Under the pieces are notes generated by a model. That model had not been told where the DNA came from. It worked only from the letters and a program-made list of their open reading frames with translations, and searched no databases. Position numbers and translations under genes: made by a program. This document shows, one piece after another, positions 30,486 through 39,547 of a stretch of DNA of 64,000 bases. The stretch covers positions 1 to 64,000 of the forward strand of contig NZ_MDEQ02000029.1 of assembly GCF_001883705.2 (NCBI RefSeq). The letters run 5' to 3'. The stretch's first letter is position 1. Every line of letters begins with the position of its first letter. The DNA comes from Burkholderia catarinensis. Lineage in GTDB: Bacteria > Pseudomonadota > Gammaproteobacteria > Burkholderiales > Burkholderiaceae.

Positions 30486-31184
30486 ATGAACGACTATCCG
30501 TACAATTTCGGCCGCGGCGGTTCCGTCAGCACCGCCGAGGTACGCAACCGCGTACTGCGGAACACGTACTGGCTGCTCGCGCTGTCGATGGTGCCGACCG
30601 TGCTGGGCGCCTGGGTCGGTGTCGCGACGGGCTTCTCGCTGTTCGCGGCCACGAGCCCGATGATGAGCCTGCTCGCGTTCTTCGCGATCGCGTTCGGCTT
30701 CATGTTCGCGATCGAGCGGACGAAGAACAGCGCCGCCGGCGTGTTCGTGCTGCTCGGCTTCACGTTCTTCATGGGCCTGATGCTGTCGCGGCTGCTGAGC
30801 TTCATCCTCGGCTTCTCGAACGGCCCGTCGCTGATCATGCTCGCGTTCGGCGGCACCGGCATCATCTTCGCCACGATGGCGACGATCGCCACCGTCAGCA
30901 AGCGAGACTTCTCGGGGCTCGGCAAGTGGCTGTTCATGGGCGTGATCGTGATCCTGCTCGCGTCGGTCGCGAATATCTTCCTGCAACTGCCGGCGCTGAT
31001 GCTCACCGTGTCGGTACTCGCGATCGCGATCTTCTCCGCGTACATGCTGTTCGACGTCCAGCGCGTCGTGAACGGCGGCGAGACGAATTACATCTCGGCC
31101 ACGCTCGCGATCTACCTCGACCTGTACAACGTGTTCACGAACCTGCTCGCGCTGCTCGGCATCTTCGGCGGCAACCGCAACTGA
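30486..31184 (+). CDS. Bax inhibitor-1/YccA family membrane protein
   Basis: 232 residues with seven predicted hydrophobic helices and the family C-terminus (YLDLYNVFTNLLALLGIFGG). YccA in E. coli interacts with FtsH; ion-channel activity has been shown for other family members. The start is the ATG at 30486, with AGGAG 6 bases upstream; the open frame extends 52 codons upstream through non-homologous sequence. It is divergent from ndk, with 248 bases of shared upstream region. Confidence 0.92.
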   Translation: MNDYPYNFGRGGSVSTAEVRNRVLRNTYWLLALSMVPTVLGAWVGVATGFSLFAATSPMMSLLAFFAIAFGFMFAIERTKNSAAGVFVLLGFTFFMGLMLSRLLSFILGFSNGPSLIMLAFGGTGIIFATMATIATVSKRDFSGLGKWLFMGVIVILLASVANIFLQLPALMLTVSVLAIAIFSAYMLFDVQRVVNGGETNYISATLAIYLDLYNVFTNLLALLGIFGGNRN

Positions 31185-31200
31185 CGTTCGCCACGCACCA

Positions 31201-31233
31201 TGAAAAAACCGGCCCGCGGGCCGGTTTTTTTAC
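31201..31233. terminator. bidirectional rho-independent terminator between yccA-like gene and rlmD
   Basis: The palindrome CCGGCCCGCGGGCCGG is flanked by A6 and T7, so it serves both convergent genes. Confidence 0.92.
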
Positions 31234-31247
31234 GTCCGCCGCCCGGC

Positions 31248-32645
31248 TCAGTCGCGCTCGAACAGCGCGATCGATTCGACGTGCGACGTATTCGGGAACA
31301 TGTTCACGACGCCTGCGCCCTTCAGCCGGTAGCCGGCCTCGTGCACGAGCAGGCCCGCGTCGCGCGCCAGCGTCGACGGGTTGCACGACACGTAGACGAT
31401 GCGCTTGGGCAGCGGGCCTTCGCCGCTCTGCGCGATCTCGGCCAGCGCCTTCGACACCGCGAGCGCGCCTTCGCGCGGCGGGTCGATCAGGAACTTGTCG
31501 AATGCGCCGAGCGCACGGATGTCGTCGCCCGTCACTTCGAACAGGTTCCGGCATGCGAACGTCGTGTGGCCGTCGACACCGTTTTCGCGTGCATTCGCCA
31601 GCGCGCGCGTCGTCAGCGTTTCGCTGCCTTCGATGCCCACCACTTCGCGCGACAGCCGCGCGAGCGGCAGCGTGAAATTGCCGATCCCGCAGAACAGGTC
31701 GAGCACGCGCTCGTCGCGCGACGGCGCGAGCAGGCGCAGCGCACGGCCCACCAGCACGCGGTTGATCTGATGGTTGACCTGCGTGAAGTCGGTCGGCTTG
31801 AACGGCATGCGGATACCGAATTCCGGCAGCGTGTAGTCGAGCGACACGTCGAGCGGATAGAACGGCGTCACCGTGTCGGGGCCCTTCGGCTGCAACCAGA
31901 ACTGCACCTTGTGCTCGTCCGCGAACGCGCGCAGCAATGCTTCGTCGTCCGCGTTGATCGGCTCCAGCACGCGCAGCACGAGCGCAGTGACCTCCGAGCC
32001 GACCGCGAGCTCGATCTGCGGCATCCGATCGCGGATCGACAGCCCCTCGACGAGCCGGCGCAGCGGCACGAGCATCGCCGACACGTGCGGCGGCAGCACT
32101 TCGCAGCTCGTCATGTCGGCGACGTAGCTGCTCTTCTTCTCGTGGAACCCGACCAGCACGCCGCCCTTCTTCGCCACGTCGCGCACGGTCAGGCGCGCAC
32201 GATAGCGATAGCCCCACGACGGCCCGTGGATCGGCGCGAACATCGTTTCCGCGCGCAGCTTCGCCAGGTGCCACAGGTTGTCTTCGAGCACCCGCTGCTT
32301 GACCGCCACCTGCGCGCGCATGTCGAGATGTTGCATCGAGCAGCCGCCGCAGGTGCCGAAGAACTTGCATTTCGGCTGCGTGCGCATCACGCTCGGGCGC
32401 AGAATGTCGACAACCGTCGCCTGCTCGTAGCTCGGCTTGCGGCGGTAGCTCGAATAGGTCACGCGCTCGCCCGGCAGCGCACCTTCGACGAAGATGACCT
32501 TGCCCGGCTCGCCGTCCTCGGTGATCGTGCGGCCGACACCGCGGGCTTCCATGTCGAGCGATTCGATCTCGAGAACCGGGGCGATCCCGGGCGCGACGGG
32601 CGCATTTTTCGACTTGCGCGCAGAAGTGGGGACGGCTTCGGACAC
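31248..32645 (-). CDS. rlmD: 23S rRNA (uracil-1939-C5)-methyltransferase
   Basis: 465 residues. A TRAM domain (about 22-80) is followed by Fe-S cysteines Cys93, 99 and 102 (CKFFGTCGGC) with a fourth further on, then a SAM-binding domain (VLDLFCGIGNFTLPLA) and the catalytic YVSCNPSTLARD. The start is GTG at 32645 with AGGAAAA about 6 bases upstream; the reading frame runs 69 codons further up through unrelated sequence overlapping the EEP gene, which I take as non-coding. Confidence 0.94.
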   Translation of the reverse strand: MSEAVPTSARKSKNAPVAPGIAPVLEIESLDMEARGVGRTITEDGEPGKVIFVEGALPGERVTYSSYRRKPSYEQATVVDILRPSVMRTQPKCKFFGTCGGCSMQHLDMRAQVAVKQRVLEDNLWHLAKLRAETMFAPIHGPSWGYRYRARLTVRDVAKKGGVLVGFHEKKSSYVADMTSCEVLPPHVSAMLVPLRRLVEGLSIRDRMPQIELAVGSEVTALVLRVLEPINADDEALLRAFADEHKVQFWLQPKGPDTVTPFYPLDVSLDYTLPEFGIRMPFKPTDFTQVNHQINRVLVGRALRLLAPSRDERVLDLFCGIGNFTLPLARLSREVVGIEGSETLTTRALANARENGVDGHTTFACRNLFEVTGDDIRALGAFDKFLIDPPREGALAVSKALAEIAQSGEGPLPKRIVYVSCNPSTLARDAGLLVHEAGYRLKGAGVVNMFPNTSHVESIALFERD

Positions 32646-32829
32646 CAGCTTTTCCTGACAAACGTTGAAGAAGGCGAGATTGTAGACGACGAAGGCCCGC
32701 ATCGCCCGCTTTGCTTGGGACGCGGGCTCATACTGAAGCATAGACGGCCCTGCATCGCGCCGGAATCGACCGGCAGAGTCGATCGGGACCGGCCTGCAGC
32801 CCGAAATCCGCCCGACAGGAGTTTCCACC

Positions 32830-33684
32830 ATGCAGCTGATCGACTGGAACATTCAATGGGGTCGGGACGCGGACGGCGTTGTCGACCTTTCGCGCACCGT
32901 CGCGGCAATCCGCCGGCTCGGCGACTTCGACGTGCTGTGCCTGCAGGAGGTCACGCGCGGTTTCGGTGCATTGCCCGGCCAGCCCGGCCCCGACCAGTTC
33001 GCCGAACTGGCGGCGCTGCTGCCCGGCCATACGATCATCGAAGCAATCGGCGCCGACCTGCCGGCCATCGAATCCGGCGCGCCGCGCCGCCAGTTCGGCA
33101 ATGCGATCGCGACCCGGCTGCCGGTCGGCCGCGTGCTGCGCCAGTTGCTGCCGTGGCCGGCCGACGCCGGCGCGCCGTCGATGCCGCGCGTCGCGCTCGA
33201 CGTCGAGCTGCAGGCACCTTTCGGGCCGCTGCGCGTGGTCACCACGCATCTGGAATACTATTCGGCGCGCCAGCGGCTTGCGCAGGCCGATGCGCTGCGC
33301 GATCGGCATCGCGAGGCCTGCGCGCATGCGGAACGGCCGGCGCCCGCCGAAACCGCCGAGGGGCCGTTCAGCGCGACAGGCCAGCCGCGCGATGCGATCG
33401 TCTGCGGCGATTTCAACAGCGCGTTCGGCAGCGATGCCTACTGCCGCTTCCTGGAGCCGATCGCGGACGCTCCACGCTTCATCGACGCCTGGGTCGCGCG
33501 GCACCCCGGCCGCACGCCGCCACCGACGGCCGGCGTCTACGATACGGTGCAATGGTCGGAGGGGCCGCTCGCGTGCGATTTCGTGTTCGTGACCGAAACG
33601 CTGCTGCCGCGCGTCATGCGCTGCGAGATCGACGGCGACGTGCGTGCGTCGGATCACCAGCCGGTGCTGCTCGAACTCGCCTGA
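32830..33684 (+). CDS. endonuclease/exonuclease/phosphatase (EEP) superfamily protein
   Basis: 284 residues with the EEP active-site blocks in order: WNIQWG (6-11), LQEV (about 38), GDFNSAF (about 195) and the C-terminal SDHQPVLLEL. Members cut DNA, RNA, phosphoinositides or sphingomyelin; there is no signal peptide, so this one is probably cytoplasmic and acts on nucleic acid or a small phosphoester. AGGAG lies 9 bases before the ATG. It is divergent from rlmD. Confidence 0.85.
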   Translation: MQLIDWNIQWGRDADGVVDLSRTVAAIRRLGDFDVLCLQEVTRGFGALPGQPGPDQFAELAALLPGHTIIEAIGADLPAIESGAPRRQFGNAIATRLPVGRVLRQLLPWPADAGAPSMPRVALDVELQAPFGPLRVVTTHLEYYSARQRLAQADALRDRHREACAHAERPAPAETAEGPFSATGQPRDAIVCGDFNSAFGSDAYCRFLEPIADAPRFIDAWVARHPGRTPPPTAGVYDTVQWSEGPLACDFVFVTETLLPRVMRCEIDGDVRASDHQPVLLELA

Positions 33685-33714
33685 TCGCGCCGGCCGCGGC
33701 GCGGCCGGCCCGCG

Positions 33715-34491
33715 CTACGCGTCGAAACCGGCCAGGTATTCGGCCCAGTGCGACGCCGGCTCCTGCGCAAGCGAGTTCTTCACGAGCAGGATCTCGTCCG
33801 CATACTCGCTCGGCGTCAGGCCGCCGCGCATCAACTGGAACCGGCAATACAGCAGGTACGTATTGACGACGTCGGTTTCGCAATAGTTGCGGATTTCCTC
33901 GATCCGGCCGGCCTGGAACGCCGGCCACACCTGGCTGCCGTCCATCCCGAGCTTGCCCGGAAAGCCGCACAGCTTCGCGAGCGCGTCGAGCGGCGCGTTC
34001 GCGCGCGCCTGATACATCGCGAGCACGTCCATCAGATCGGTATGCCGCGAGTGATAGCGCGAGATGTAGTTGTTCCACTTGAATTCGCGGTCGTCCTCGC
34101 CGAGATCCCAGTAGCGGGTCGCGGGGATGCCGTGCACGAGCGCGCGGTAATTGAGCACCGGCAGATCGAAGCCGCCGCCGTTCCACGACACGAGCTGCGG
34201 CGTGTATTTCTCGATCACGCGGTAGAACGACTGGACCAGCGTCGCCTCGTTGTCCTGCGGCGTGCCGAGCGAGCGCACGCGAAAACCGTTGTTGTCGCGG
34301 AACACGCACGAGATCGCCGCGATCCGCTGCAGATGGTGCGGCAGGAAATCGCCGCCGGTCTTCTCGCGGCGTGCGGCGAATGCATGCTCGGCCACCGCGG
34401 CATCGTCGAGCGTCGCGGGCAGGTCTTCCAGGCGGCGAATGCCGTCGACATCGGGAATCGTCTCGATGTCAAAAACAAGAATCGGAGTCAT
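33715..34491 (-). CDS. 3'-5' exonuclease, PolB-like DnaQ superfamily
   Basis: 258 residues. Exo I FDIETIP (Asp8, Glu10), Exo II SWNGGGFDLP and Exo III YCETDVVNTYLLY carry the acidic metal ligands of the DnaQ fold. The arrangement matches the stand-alone exonuclease group related to the proofreading domain of DNA polymerase B. It starts 3 bases after the rpoS stop, so it is very likely translated from the rpoS mRNA; that would raise its level in stationary phase (inference). Confidence 0.87.
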   Translation of the reverse strand: MTPILVFDIETIPDVDGIRRLEDLPATLDDAAVAEHAFAARREKTGGDFLPHHLQRIAAISCVFRDNNGFRVRSLGTPQDNEATLVQSFYRVIEKYTPQLVSWNGGGFDLPVLNYRALVHGIPATRYWDLGEDDREFKWNNYISRYHSRHTDLMDVLAMYQARANAPLDALAKLCGFPGKLGMDGSQVWPAFQAGRIEEIRNYCETDVVNTYLLYCRFQLMRGGLTPSEYADEILLVKNSLAQEPASHWAEYLAGFDA

Positions 34492-34494
34492 CAG

Positions 34495-35583
34495 TTACAG
34501 AACGGCGTCCTTGCGCACGCCGTTGGAGGCAAAGAACCGCTTGAGGCGCACCAGCGCTTCCTGCTGGATCTGCCGCACGCGCTCGCGCGTGAGCCCCATC
34601 TCGTCGGCCAGCTCCTCGAGCGTCGCCGGTTCGATGTGGTTCAGGCCGAAGCGGCGCTCGATCACATGCCGATGCTTGTCGGACAGCCGCGACAGCCACG
34701 CGCGCGTCAGCGTTTCGAGCTCGCGGTGCTGCACCTCGGCGTCGGGTGACTGGCTCTGGTCGTCGGGCAGCAGGTCGAGCAGGCTGCTCGCGGGATCGAG
34801 ATCGAGCGGCGCGTCGAGCGACGCCGTGTGCTCGTTGAGCGCGAGGATATCGGTGACTTCCTCGGCGGTCTTGCCGGTGAGATAGGCGATGTCGTCGATG
34901 CTGGCTTCGCGGCGTTCGGCCGCCTCGCCCGTCGACATCGAATTCTTTTCAAGGTGGCGCTTCGCGCGCAGCACCTGGTTCAGTTCGCGGATCACGTGCA
35001 CGGGCAGGCGCACCGTGCGGGCCTGGTTCATGATCGCCCGCTCGATGCTCTGCCGGATCCACCACGTCGCATAGGTCGAGAAACGGAAACCGCGCGTCGG
35101 GTCGAATTTCTCGATCGCGTGCATCAGGCCGAGGTTGCCTTCCTCGATCAGGTCGAGCAGCGGCACGCCGCGGTTCAGATACCCCTTGGCGATACTGACG
35201 ACGAGACGCAGGTTGCGCTCGATCATCACCTGCCGCGCCTCGAATTCGCCAGCCTTGGCGAGACGGGAATAGCGCTGCTCCTCCTCGACGGTCAGCAGCG
35301 GCTTCACGCTGATGCGGTTCAGGTAATGCTGGATCGTGTCGGCCGTGAGCTCGGCCTGCAGCAGCGTGCGGAAATCGTCGACATCGGGCGCTGCTTCCGA
35401 GCGGCCTTCGCGCTCGTCGTCGCCACCGTCGGCCTCGGCGTCGCGCGCCTCGAGATCACGGTCGTTTTCCGCGACGTCGTCTTCGTCGTCCGTCGAAGCA
35501 CCAGCTCGCCCCACCGATGCTTGCGTGGCACGACTGATTTTCTCAGACTCGGCTTGCGGCTCGTGGCGCTTCGATTTCGGCAT
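34495..35583 (-). CDS. rpoS: stationary-phase sigma factor RpoS
   Basis: 362 residues. An acidic N-terminus (about 20-65) precedes region 1.2, region 2 (DLIEEGNLGLMHAIEKFD, then FSTYATWWIRQSIERA), region 3 and region 4 with its HTH (TLEELADEMGLTRERVRQIQ). It directs general stress and stationary-phase transcription. It lies downstream of nlpD, where in E. coli the main rpoS promoter resides; I did not identify it here. Hfq, a known regulator of rpoS translation in enterics, is in the same window. Confidence 0.96.
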   Translation of the reverse strand: MPKSKRHEPQAESEKISRATQASVGRAGASTDDEDDVAENDRDLEARDAEADGGDDEREGRSEAAPDVDDFRTLLQAELTADTIQHYLNRISVKPLLTVEEEQRYSRLAKAGEFEARQVMIERNLRLVVSIAKGYLNRGVPLLDLIEEGNLGLMHAIEKFDPTRGFRFSTYATWWIRQSIERAIMNQARTVRLPVHVIRELNQVLRAKRHLEKNSMSTGEAAERREASIDDIAYLTGKTAEEVTDILALNEHTASLDAPLDLDPASSLLDLLPDDQSQSPDAEVQHRELETLTRAWLSRLSDKHRHVIERRFGLNHIEPATLEELADEMGLTRERVRQIQQEALVRLKRFFASNGVRKDAVL

Positions 35584-35594
35584 GGTCGTCTCGG

Positions 35595-36482
35595 TTATTG
35601 AGGCGGCAAATACTTCAGCGGATCGACAGGCTTACCCTGCCGGCGAACCTCGAAATGCAGCATCACGCGGTCGGAATCGCTGTTACCCATCTCGGCGATC
35701 TTCTGCCCCTTCGTTACCGCGTCCCCCTCTTTTACCATCAAAGCGCGATTATGTGCATACGCCGTGAGGTAAGTTGCATCGTGTTTGATGATAATGAGGT
35801 TGCCGTAGCCGCGCAGGCCGCTGCCGGAGTAGACGACACGGCCGTCGGCCGCCGCTTTCACGGGCTCGCCGGCCGCGCCGCCGATGTTGACACCCTTGTT
35901 CTTCGCGTCGTCGAACCCGTTCAGAACGGGACCGCGCGCGGGCCACGCGAACGTCACGGGGCCGCTCGGGGCCGCCGCCGTGTCGCTCGATCCGGTGGCC
36001 GCTGCCGGCGCCGGCGCGAGCGTGGACGACGTGCCGGCAGCCGGCGTCGCGGGGCCGCTGCTCAGCGGCGCGGTCGCGACGGCGGCGCCCGCGATCGGCG
36101 CGGCGGCCGGTGCGCCCGCAACCGCGGCGCCGCCCGGCGGCGCGACGCGCAGCAACTGGTCGACCTCGATCTGGTTCGGGTTCGACAGGTTGTTCCACGA
36201 CGCGATGTCGCGATAGTTCTGCCCGTTCTCGAGCGCAATCCGGTACAGCGTGTCGCCCGGCTTCACACGGTAGAAGCCAGGCGGCGGCGGGCCGAGCGGC
36301 ACCGCGGGCTGCGCGGTGGCGGTCGAGCCGAGCGACCCGGAGCGGTCGACGACGGGCGCGTTGTCGAGCCGCGTCGCACAGGCAGCCAGTAGCGTGGAGA
36401 ACGCAGCCACACAGATCGCGCGCTGGGCGAGCGTGAGCGGTTCCCTGGATCGGTTGTTTTGCATCGCGCGCAACATACTCAT
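35595..36482 (-). CDS. nlpD: LysM/M23-domain lipoprotein NlpD (amidase activator type)
   Basis: 295 residues. The lipobox LLAAC gives lipidated Cys35; a LysM domain (about 70-115) is followed by an Ala/Pro/Gly linker and a LytM/M23 domain (about 185-290). The zinc-binding HxxxD of active enzymes reads NKGVN here and the later HxH reads MLH, so it is probably catalytically dead and activates an amidase, as E. coli NlpD activates AmiC. ATG 36482 has GGAG 13 bases upstream; a TTG at 36491 overlapping the pcm stop is an alternative. Confidence 0.92.
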   Translation of the reverse strand: MSMLRAMQNNRSREPLTLAQRAICVAAFSTLLAACATRLDNAPVVDRSGSLGSTATAQPAVPLGPPPPGFYRVKPGDTLYRIALENGQNYRDIASWNNLSNPNQIEVDQLLRVAPPGGAAVAGAPAAAPIAGAAVATAPLSSGPATPAAGTSSTLAPAPAAATGSSDTAAAPSGPVTFAWPARGPVLNGFDDAKNKGVNIGGAAGEPVKAAADGRVVYSGSGLRGYGNLIIIKHDATYLTAYAHNRALMVKEGDAVTKGQKIAEMGNSDSDRVMLHFEVRRQGKPVDPLKYLPPQ

Positions 36483-36487
36483 CGGTT

Positions 36488-37420
36488 TCAAATCACTCCG
36501 GATTTTAAAGGGACAAAGAAAACGCGATCAAGCCGTGACTCTCGCCATTGCGCGTGCGCGACGCGCTCGACGAGCGTGAGCACCTGGTGCTGCCCGCTCT
36601 GCGCGCCGACCGGCGCGACGAGCCGCCCGCCGATCGCGAGCTGCTCGAGCAGCGCCTGCGGCACGTCGAGCCCCGCCGCCGCGATCACGATCGCGTCGAA
36701 CGGGGCCGCGGACGGCAGACCGACACGCCCGTCGCCGTAGTGCAGACGGATGTTCGGCACGCGCAGCGGCCGCAGGTTCAGCTTCGCGCGCTCGTAGAGC
36801 GGCTTGATGCGTTCAATCGAATACACGTCGCGTGCCACGTGGCTCAGCACGGCGGCCTGATAGCCGCAGCCCGTGCCGATCTCGAGGACGCGCTCGAGCG
36901 TGCGGCCGGCCATCGCGAGCTCGATCATGCGCGCGACGACCGACGGCTTTGAAATCGTCTGGTGGTGGCCGATGGGCAACGCGGAATCCTCATAGGCCTG
37001 CGTCGCGAGCCCCGGATCCACGAACATGTGGCGCGGCACCGCGGCCATCGCATCCAGCACGCGTGCGTCGGTCACGCCGTTCGCGCGCAGCCGTTCGACC
37101 ATCCGCTCGCGCACACGTTCCGACGTGAGCGCGAACGCGCCGGCCGGCGCGACGCTCGGCGCAGCCGGCTTCGGCAGCGCGGGCTTCAGCGCAGTCGGCT
37201 TCGGCGCGGTCGCAGGCTTCGCGGCGGCCGGACCGGGCAACGTCGTTCGCACGGCAGCAGGCTTCACCGCAACCGGTTTCAGCACGGCCGCGGGCTTGTC
37301 GGCGGCCTTCGGCGCCGAGACCGCCGCATGGCGTTCGCCGGCCCGACCCTCCGACTTGCGTGGCGCTCGCTTGAGATCTTCGAGCGCGAGCGGGAACCGC
37401 TTCGCGCGCTCGCCGCTCAT
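36488..37420 (-). CDS. pcm: protein-L-isoaspartate O-methyltransferase with a long low-complexity N-terminus
   Basis: 310 residues against about 208 in E. coli. The first ~96 residues are Lys/Pro/Ala-rich (KPAAV, PKPTALKP repeats) and look disordered. The catalytic core follows, with SAM motif VLEIGTGCG (178-186). Pcm starts repair of isoaspartyl damage in ageing proteins. Its ATG overlaps the surE stop (ATGA), so the two are translationally coupled. Confidence 0.93.
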   Translation of the reverse strand: MSGERAKRFPLALEDLKRAPRKSEGRAGERHAAVSAPKAADKPAAVLKPVAVKPAAVRTTLPGPAAAKPATAPKPTALKPALPKPAAPSVAPAGAFALTSERVRERMVERLRANGVTDARVLDAMAAVPRHMFVDPGLATQAYEDSALPIGHHQTISKPSVVARMIELAMAGRTLERVLEIGTGCGYQAAVLSHVARDVYSIERIKPLYERAKLNLRPLRVPNIRLHYGDGRVGLPSAAPFDAIVIAAAGLDVPQALLEQLAIGGRLVAPVGAQSGQHQVLTLVERVAHAQWRESRLDRVFFVPLKSGVI

Positions 37421-38178
37421 GAGGCCCGCCCTCCGGCGCGCGCCCATTCGCGCGTCGCGGGCAGCATCTGCGTATGCGTGAGGTCGAGCTGCAGCGGCGT
37501 GATCGACACGAAACCGTTTGCCACCGCGTGGAAATCGGTTCCGTCGCTCGCGTCCAGCGCCGCGCCCGCCGCACCGATCCAGTACACCGGCTCGCCGCGC
37601 GGGTCGGTCTGGCGAATCACCGGCTGCGACGGATGACGCTTGCCGAGGCGCGTGACCTTCCAGCCCTTCAGCTCGTCGTACGGCAGGTTCGGAATATTGA
37701 CGTTCAGCAGCGGCTGGCCCGGCAGCGGATGCGCGAGGTAGTGCTCGACGATTTCCGCGGCGACGCGCGCGGCGTCCGCCAGATGGGCCCAGCCCTTGTC
37801 GGCCAGCGAGAATGCGATGGCCGGAACGCCGAACATGATGCCTTCGGTGGCGGCTGCAACTGTCCCCGAATAGAGCGTGTCTTCGCCCATGTTCTGGCCG
37901 TTGTTGATCCCGGAAACGACGAGGTCCGGCCTGGCGTCGGTCATCCCCGTCAACGCGACGTGCACCGAATCGGTCGGCGTGCCGTTCACGTAGAAGAAAC
38001 CCGTACCCGCAGCGCGCTGCACCGACAGCGGCCGCGACAACGTGAGGGAATTCGACGCGCCGCTGCAGTTCTGCTCGGGCGCGATCACCGTGAGCTCGGC
38101 CAGCGGCCGCAGCGCTTCGCTGAGCGCGGCGAGACCGGGGGCGAGATAGCCGTCGTCGTTGCTGAGTAGGATTCGCAT
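37417..38178 (-). CDS. surE: 5'/3'-nucleotidase SurE
   Basis: 253 residues. The metal site SNDDG is at 6-10 and SGINNGQN near residue 90. SurE dephosphorylates nucleoside monophosphates and short polyphosphate and supports stationary-phase survival. The start at 38178 gives the canonical MRILLSNDDGY; an open frame continues 32 codons upstream. First gene of the surE-pcm-nlpD-rpoS set. Confidence 0.96.
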   Translation of the reverse strand: MRILLSNDDGYLAPGLAALSEALRPLAELTVIAPEQNCSGASNSLTLSRPLSVQRAAGTGFFYVNGTPTDSVHVALTGMTDARPDLVVSGINNGQNMGEDTLYSGTVAAATEGIMFGVPAIAFSLADKGWAHLADAARVAAEIVEHYLAHPLPGQPLLNVNIPNLPYDELKGWKVTRLGKRHPSQPVIRQTDPRGEPVYWIGAAGAALDASDGTDFHAVANGFVSITPLQLDLTHTQMLPATREWARAGGRAS

Positions 38179-38294
38179 CCGGCGATTGTAACCGAGGAAA
38201 GATGGCGCGAGAGCGACAGTCCGGCCGCCGCGGACGCACGGGCGGGCGCATGCGCGCACGATGCGCCGCCGCATTGCGCGGCGGCGTTCTGCAC

Positions 38295-39500
38295 TCAGAT
38301 CGTACCCGCGTCGCGCAGTGCGGCAATCGCCTGCGCGTCGTAGCCGAGGCCGCGCAGCACCTCATCCGTATGCTCGCCGAGTTCGGGCCCGAGCCAGCGC
38401 GTTTCGCCCGGCGTATCCGACAGCTTCGGCGTGATGTTCGGCAGCGGAATGTCGGTGCCGTCAGGCAGCTTGAAGCGCTGGATCATCTGCCGTGCGACGA
38501 ACTGCGGATCGGTGAACATGTCCGCGGCACTGTAGATGCGCCCGGCCGGCACGTCGGCCGCGTTGAGCACGACGAGCGCGTCGTCGATCGTGCGCGGCGC
38601 GAGCCACGCGGCAATCGCGTCGTCGATCTCCTGCGTGCGCGGCACGCGCCCGTCGTTGCGTGCAAGCGCGGGATCGTCGGCGAGGTCGTCGCGCTCGATC
38701 GCCTTCATCAGCCGCTTGAAGATCGGATCGCTGTTGCCGCCGATCACGATGCTGCCGTCGCGGCACGCATACGTATTCGACGGGACGATGCCCGGCAGCG
38801 ACGCGCCGGTGCGCTCGCGCACCATCCCGTACACGCCGTATTCGGGCACCACGCTTTCCATCATGTTGAAGACGGCTTCGTACAGTGCAACGTCGACCAC
38901 CTGCCCCGCACCGCCGTTGACCTTGCGGTGATGGAGCGCCATCAGCGCGCCGATCACGCCGTGCAGCGCGGCGATCGAATCGCCGATCGAGATGCCGATG
39001 CGCGGCGGCGGCAGATCGGGATAGCCGGTGATGTGACGCAGCCCGCCCATCGATTCGGCGATCGCGCCGAAGCCGGGCCGGTCGCGGTACGGGCCCGTCT
39101 GCCCGTAGCCGGACAGGCGCACCATCACGAGGCCCGGGTTGTCGGCCGACAGCACGTCGTAGCCGAGCCCGAGCTTTTCGAGCAGGCCCGGACGGAAGTT
39201 CTCGATCACGATGTCGGCCTCGCTCGCGAGTTGCCTCGCGATCGCCTTGCCGGCATCGGCTTTCAGATTGAGCGTGACCGATTTCTTGTTGCGCGCCTGG
39301 ACGGACCACCACAGCGACGTGCCGCCCTGCTCCGGGTGGAGCTTGCGCCACTTGCGCAGCGGGTCGCCGCCGTTCGGATCCTCGATCTTGATCACTTCCG
39401 CGCCGAATTCGGCGAACAACCGCGACGCGAACGGTCCCGCGATCAGCGTTCCGAATTCGAGCACTTTGACGCCCGCGAGCGGGCCCTGGCTGGTGCTCAT
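38295..39500 (-). CDS. CaiB/BaiF family (class III) CoA-transferase
   Basis: 401 residues. Family blocks are LAGVKVLEFGTLIAGPFASRLFAEFGAEVIKIE (split over residues 7-35), NKKSVTLNLK and the region around GISIGDSIAALHG, which holds the conserved catalytic Asp. Members move CoA between carboxylic acids (succinyl-CoA, formyl-CoA and others); no substrate can be assigned. AGGGAG 6 bases upstream supports ATG 39500 over 39515. No other acyl-CoA gene flanks it. Confidence 0.88.
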   Translation of the reverse strand: MSTSQGPLAGVKVLEFGTLIAGPFASRLFAEFGAEVIKIEDPNGGDPLRKWRKLHPEQGGTSLWWSVQARNKKSVTLNLKADAGKAIARQLASEADIVIENFRPGLLEKLGLGYDVLSADNPGLVMVRLSGYGQTGPYRDRPGFGAIAESMGGLRHITGYPDLPPPRIGISIGDSIAALHGVIGALMALHHRKVNGGAGQVVDVALYEAVFNMMESVVPEYGVYGMVRERTGASLPGIVPSNTYACRDGSIVIGGNSDPIFKRLMKAIERDDLADDPALARNDGRVPRTQEIDDAIAAWLAPRTIDDALVVLNAADVPAGRIYSAADMFTDPQFVARQMIQRFKLPDGTDIPLPNITPKLSDTPGETRWLGPELGEHTDEVLRGLGYDAQAIAALRDAGTI

Positions 39501-39547
39501 GTGTCTCCCTGGCATGAGGACGGCGCCGCCTGCCGGCGGCGCCCGGC

